NCBI RefSeq assembly: GCF_015686695.1
Contig: NZ_JADPMR010000004.1
Span: forward strand, 186,001 to 250,000
From: Vibrio nitrifigilis
Lineage (GTDB): Bacteria > Pseudomonadota > Gammaproteobacteria > Enterobacterales > Vibrionaceae
Direction: 5' to 3'
Length of the DNA stretch: 64,000 nt
Shown piece after piece: positions 63,513-64,000 of the stretch; the first letter of the stretch is position 1, and each line of letters opens with the position of its first letter. The notes under the pieces are model-generated. The model did not search any database, was not told the origin of the DNA, and worked only from the letters and a program-made list of their open reading frames with translations. Made by a program: the position numbers and the translations under genes.

Positions 63513-64000
63513 ATGTTTGATTTAGTCAGTATTTTGAAGTCTGGTAAAGACGCAGATGCCGATAATGAGCACATTAAAACGGTATTTTTCTATCAGACTG
63601 ATAAATGTAAATCTCTTATCGAAGAAACGTTTCGTTTTGAAGGGCTTAGTGAACCTGTTGCTATTGAGAATAAACAAGAAAAGTTAACGGAATATATTCG
63701 GTCCAAGCCGGCTGAAATCATCATTATTGAATTGATTAAAGTAGAGGATATTGTCGTTGCAGCGCAGCGAATCTCGAATTTACTTCCTAGTGGTTCAACA
63801 GCAGTCATTATTGGTGCTCAAGACACAATATCAATTCAACGACAACTAAAACAGTTGGGTTTCTATTACTTGCTTTGGCCAGTGACAAAAGGTGAATTGA
63901 CGGAATTTGTAAGAGACATTCATGAACAGCGTGACCGTCGCTCTGGTGTTGGTGGCCGTAAAGCGAAGCGTGTCTCTATTATTGGTGCTAAAGGTGGTGT
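63513..64000 (+). CDS. tadZ: TadZ/CpaE, second locus, N-terminal part only
   Basis: The first 162 codons of a second tadZ, cut by the right edge. The protein begins MFDLVSILKSGKDADADNEH, aligns with the first copy throughout, and reaches the P-loop start IIGAKGGV at the window end. AGGAAGG precedes the ATG. The remaining tad genes of this locus lie outside the window. Confidence 0.92.
   Translation, partial: MFDLVSILKSGKDADADNEHIKTVFFYQTDKCKSLIEETFRFEGLSEPVAIENKQEKLTEYIRSKPAEIIIIELIKVEDIVVAAQRISNLLPSGSTAVIIGAQDTISIQRQLKQLGFYYLLWPVTKGELTEFVRDIHEQRDRRSGVGGRKAKRVSIIGAKGG

Overview
The window looks like chromosomal DNA of a marine gammaproteobacterium of the Vibrionaceae, most likely a Vibrio. 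The reasons are the kind of proteins encoded (NarX/NarL, NirBD, NasA, YbiT, CysA/CysW and Tad pilus proteins of Vibrio type), the moderate GC content judged by eye, and a dispersed palindromic repeat with TATACCC...CTCAAGATGC ends that I associate with Vibrio genomes. The species cannot be named from the sequence. I see no rRNA, tRNA, insertion sequence, prophage or CRISPR array.

Layout. (1) 1-6387: histidine utilisation. The minus strand carries hutH-hutI-hutG and a urocanase gene cut by the left edge; hutC (minus) diverges from hutF (plus) over a HutC-type operator. HutF plus a deformylase-type HutG means the route goes through N-formylglutamate, and the urocanase is of the long, eukaryote-like type. 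(2) 6673-7752: an orphan PTS EIIC-like permease. (3) 7805-20391: assimilatory nitrate/nitrite reduction. Divergent nasA (plus) and cobA-nirB-nirD-nitrate transporter (minus) are followed on the minus strand by a fused PP2C phosphatase/Ser-Thr kinase and a NarX/NarL two-component pair. (4) 20565-28676: ybiT, a LysE exporter, an aldo-keto reductase, cysM, and a decayed sulfate importer locus (broken cysT, intact cysW and cysA), then a small unknown protein and a tautomerase.

(5) 29274-33667: a sugar-uptake cassette (TIM-barrel isomerase, sugar porter, second TIM-barrel isomerase) and an AEC transporter. (6) 34089-46675: mixed metabolic genes. These are an SDR overlapping a GFA protein, an OppA/MppA-like binding protein divergent from MpaA amidase, DUF805, a PAP2 phosphatase, an AbrB-type membrane protein, a Nudix hydrolase, an esterase, a tartrate/D-malate dehydrogenase, a GNAT enzyme and an aldehyde dehydrogenase. 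(7) 47468-64000: two tandem Flp/Tad pilus loci in the same orientation. The first is complete (flp, cpaA, cpaB, cpaC, rcpB-like, tadZ, tadA, tadB, tadC, tadD, tadE, tadF, tadG, ompA-like). The second begins at 60136 with the same gene order and runs off the right edge inside tadZ.

The most notable points are the tandem, diverged Tad loci separated by a 1.1-kb AT-rich spacer with a perfect 23-bp hairpin; the nitrate assimilation cluster with both NarXL and a phosphatase-kinase fusion; the atypical hut pathway; and the dead cysT beside intact cysW and cysA. I did not find a locus I would confidently call a wholly new system.
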